The notes beneath the pieces were generated by a model. It did no database searches, was not told where the DNA came from, and saw nothing but the letters and a program-made list of their open reading frames with translations. Source: Amycolatopsis australiensis (GTDB taxonomy: Bacteria; Actinomycetota; Actinomycetes; Mycobacteriales; Pseudonocardiaceae). From it: a stretch of DNA of 64,000 bases. The stretch spans positions 6,014,001 through 6,078,000 of the forward strand of contig NZ_FPJG01000006.1 of the NCBI RefSeq assembly GCF_900119165.1, given 5' to 3'. The position numbers were made by a program, and so were the translations under genes. This document shows, piece after piece, positions 62,033-64,000 of this stretch. Every line of letters begins with the position of its first letter. Position 1 is the stretch's first letter.

Positions 62033-62762
62033 TCAAGAACTCCTCGCGGGCTTCGTCGGACGCGCCGAGCAAGTTCAGCTCGAAGGTGAACCCCTGCTCG
62101 AACCGGTAGCTGCGGTGCACCTGCTGGGTGTCGATGCCGTTCAGCGCCTCTTTCGCCGCCCGGATGACCCGCGGGTCCTTCTTCGCGATGTCGCGGGCGA
62201 CGGCCATCGCCGCGTCGTCCAGCTCCGCGCGCGGCACGACCTGGTAGACGGAACCGTGCGCGTGCAGCTCGGCGGCGGTGATGGTCCGGGCGGTGAAGTA
62301 CAGCGTGCGCATGAGGTGCTGCGGCACCAGCCGGGCGAGGTGGGTCGCCGCGCCCAGTGCCCCGCGTTCGACTTCCGGCACGCCGAACGTCGCGTCGTCG
62401 GCGGCGATGATCACGTCGGCGTTGCCGGCCAGGCCGATCCCGCCGCCGAGGCAGAACCCGTGCACCGCCGCGACCACCGGCACCGCGCAGTCGTAAACCG
62501 CGCCGAACGCCGCGTGACAGCCGCGGTTCGCGCCGACGAGCGCGTCATATCCTGCGCTGCGCTGGATTTCCTTGATGTCCACACCCGCGTTGAAGCCGCG
62601 CCCTTCCGCGCGGAGGACCACGACGTGGACGTCCGGGTCACGGCCCGCTCGCGTGATCGCGTCGGCGAGGTCGAACCAGCCCTGCACGGGCAGCGCGTTG
62701 ACCGGCGGGAAGTCGACGGTGACGACCTCGACGTGACCGTCGCGCTTCGGGAGAATCGCCAT
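62022..62762 (-). CDS. echA20: EchA20-like ring-opening crotonase
   Basis: A 246-aa crotonase-fold enzyme of the size of EchA20 (Rv3550, 247 aa), which hydrolytically opens a ring of HIEC-CoA in the HIP pathway. RAEGRGFNAGVDIKEIQ and AAVHGFCLGGGIGLAGNADV form the oxyanion hole. The region after GVPEVERGALGAATHLARLV differs from standard hydratases. The ATG at 62762 shares one base with the upstream stop. Confidence 0.9.
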   Translation of the reverse strand: MAILPKRDGHVEVVTVDFPPVNALPVQGWFDLADAITRAGRDPDVHVVVLRAEGRGFNAGVDIKEIQRSAGYDALVGANRGCHAAFGAVYDCAVPVVAAVHGFCLGGGIGLAGNADVIIAADDATFGVPEVERGALGAATHLARLVPQHLMRTLYFTARTITAAELHAHGSVYQVVPRAELDDAAMAVARDIAKKDPRVIRAAKEALNGIDTQQVHRSYRFEQGFTFELNLLGASDEAREEFLNGR

Positions 62763-63643
62763 CAGCTCGCTCCGTAGACGGGTTCGGGTTCCGGGGCGCG
62801 TTCGAGCAGGCCGGCCACGACCGGGCCGAGCTCGGCCGGCTCCCAGCGGTTTTTCTTGTCCACGGCCGGGCCGTGCCGCCAGCCCTGCGCCAGGGCCACC
62901 TTGCCGCCCTCGACCTCGAAGACGCGGCCGGTGACGTGCGCGGACTCCGCACTGCCCAGCCAGACGACCAGCGGCGAGACGTTCTCCGGTGCCATCGCGT
63001 CGAACCCGTCGTCCGGCCGGGCCATGGTTTCGGCGAACACGCCTTCGGTCATCCGGGTCCGCGCGGCCGGCGCGATGGCGTTCACGGTGACGCCGTAGCG
63101 GGCCAGCTCGGCGGCCGCCACGACGGTCAACCCCGCGATCCCCGCCTTCGCCGCCGAGTAGTTGCCCTGCCCGACGCTGCCGAGCAGGCCCGCGCCCGAA
63201 CTGGTGTTGATCACGCGCGCGTCCGGCGCCCGCCCGGCCTTCGCCTCGGACCGCCAATGCTGCGCCGCGTGCCGCAGCGGCGCGAAGTGGCCTTTGAGGT
63301 GCACGCGGATCACCGCGTCCCACTCGTCCTCGCCGAGGTTGACCAGCATCCGGTCGCGGACGAAACCGGCGTTGTTGACCAGGACGTCCAAGCGGCCGAA
63401 GTGCTCCAGCGCCGTGCCGATCAGGGCCTCGGCTCCGGCCCAGTCGGCGATGTCGCCGGTGTGCGCGGCCGCTTTCCCGCCTCGGTCCTCGATCTCCGCG
63501 ACGACCTGCGCGGTGGTGTCCGCGTCCACGTCGTTGACCACGACCGGCGCGCCTTCGGCGGCGAACGCGAGCGCGTGCGCGCGCCCGATGCCGCGGCCGG
63601 CGCCCGTCACCACGACCACCCGGTCCTGGCACAACCCGCTCAC
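62762..63643 (-). CDS. Short-chain dehydrogenase of the HIP operon (Rv3548c-like)
   Basis: A 293-aa SDR. VVVTGAGRGIGRAHALAFAA is the TGxxxGxG NAD(P) loop, VNNAGFVRDRM the NNAG motif, and NTSSGAGLLGSVGQGNYSAA carries Ser and Tyr of the catalytic triad with Lys following. Length and order agree with Rv3548c beside echA20-ipdAB. The precise substrate is unknown. GTG 63643 overlaps the stop of the next upstream SDR gene. Confidence 0.85.
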   Translation of the reverse strand: MSGLCQDRVVVVTGAGRGIGRAHALAFAAEGAPVVVNDVDADTTAQVVAEIEDRGGKAAAHTGDIADWAGAEALIGTALEHFGRLDVLVNNAGFVRDRMLVNLGEDEWDAVIRVHLKGHFAPLRHAAQHWRSEAKAGRAPDARVINTSSGAGLLGSVGQGNYSAAKAGIAGLTVVAAAELARYGVTVNAIAPAARTRMTEGVFAETMARPDDGFDAMAPENVSPLVVWLGSAESAHVTGRVFEVEGGKVALAQGWRHGPAVDKKNRWEPAELGPVVAGLLERAPEPEPVYGAS

Positions 63644-64000
63644 GAATCCTCCCGATGGTTGACGTCCGCCGCCGCCAGGAACGCCGGCACCTCTCCCCCG
63701 CCGTGCACGCGCAAGGTCGCGCCGGAGACGTAGGAAGCCAGGCCCGAGGCCAGGAAGGCGGCGCAGTGCCCGACTTCTTCGGGCTCGGCCGGCCGTCCCA
63801 GCGGCACGGTCCTGCCGACCGCCTCGACGGCGGCCTCACTGCCGTAGTGCAGGTGGGACTGCTCGGTGCGCACCATCCCGACGTCGAGCGCGTTGACCCG
63901 CACCTTCGGCGCCCACTCGACGGCGAGGCTGGCGGTCAGGTTGTCGAGCCCGGCCTTCGCCGCGCCGTAGGCGGCCGTCCCCGGGGACGCGCGCGTGCCG
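63640..64000 (-). CDS. Short-chain dehydrogenase, C-terminal part (Rv3549c-like)
   Basis: The gene enters from the right edge; only its last 120 or so codons are present. TAAYGAAKAGLDNLTASLAV contains the catalytic Tyr-x-x-x-Lys, and VRVNALDVGMVRT, AEPEEVGHCAAFLASG and YVSGATLRVHGG are standard SDR C-terminal blocks. Its stop overlaps the start of the following SDR by 4 nt, so it is part of the same operon. Position suggests the Rv3549c counterpart. Confidence 0.85.
   Translation of the reverse strand, partial: GTRASPGTAAYGAAKAGLDNLTASLAVEWAPKVRVNALDVGMVRTEQSHLHYGSEAAVEAVGRTVPLGRPAEPEEVGHCAAFLASGLASYVSGATLRVHGGGEVPAFLAAADVNHREDS

Noticed and set aside
1..64000. tRNA, rRNA, CRISPR array, prophage or integrase
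   Set aside because: No cloverleaf-like segment, spaced repeat array or phage/IS protein was recognised by reading. A tRNAscan and Infernal/Rfam search would be decisive.

Overview
The window is chromosomal DNA of a very high-GC actinomycete. It has dense GTG/ATG starts, many 1-4 nt start/stop overlaps, F420-dependent enzymes, a bacterial nitric oxide synthase, a steroid C/D-ring degradation operon and a GH2 enzyme of the exo-glucosaminidase (CsxA) type known from Amycolatopsis. A Pseudonocardiaceae host, most likely Amycolatopsis or a close relative, fits best. This is inferred from gene content, not from a marker gene. I see no phage, plasmid, IS element, CRISPR array, rRNA or tRNA.

Region 1 (1-10.1 kb): a truncated methyltransferase; a PadR regulator with a His/Gly-rich extension; a decayed LysR/YeiH pair; a secreted sialidase, a STAS protein and a sialate-type MFS symporter; NO synthase followed by a flavodoxin; and a CobW-type metallochaperone. 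Region 2 (10.1-22.9 kb): stand-alone LigD-type polymerase and ATP-dependent ligase, DinB-like and cyclase-fold proteins, DUF1015, a drug efflux MFS, an LLM oxidoreductase, OhrR with tandem operators facing a DUF5313 membrane protein, a pseudouridine synthase, an AlkB homologue behind an SOS-like box, and a P450.

Region 3 (23-34 kb) looks like amino-sugar or glycoprotein-glycan use: PNGase A-like amidase, LacI regulator, MFS, then a tightly overlapping APC permease / secreted GH2 / ROK kinase operon facing a ROK repressor. Region 4 (34-46.6 kb): small proteins, snapalysin protease, APC permease divergent from TetR-DmpA peptidase, folA-thyA, an AurF-type diiron oxygenase with its own ferredoxin-reductase, a membrane adenylate cyclase, a zinc alcohol dehydrogenase, and a GntR/VOC pair sharing a symmetric promoter.

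Region 5 (46.6-64 kb): a GAF-domain activator and a flavin monooxygenase share an 18-bp motif. Then comes the HIP (cholesterol rings C/D) catabolic locus: fadD3-echA-fadE31-32-33 leftward; fadE30-ipdF-fadA6 rightward from the same promoter region; and a second leftward operon SDR-SDR-echA20-ipdA-ipdB-ipdC that ends, 6 nt later, in fgd1. FadD3 activates HIP. FadE30, IpdF, EchA20, IpdC, IpdAB, the FadE31-33 group and FadA6 then open and shorten the ring skeleton. Placing fgd1 as the last gene of this operon would tie F420H2 supply to steroid breakdown. That link is the most interesting lead here, followed by the GAF/FMO motif and the symmetric leaderless promoter.
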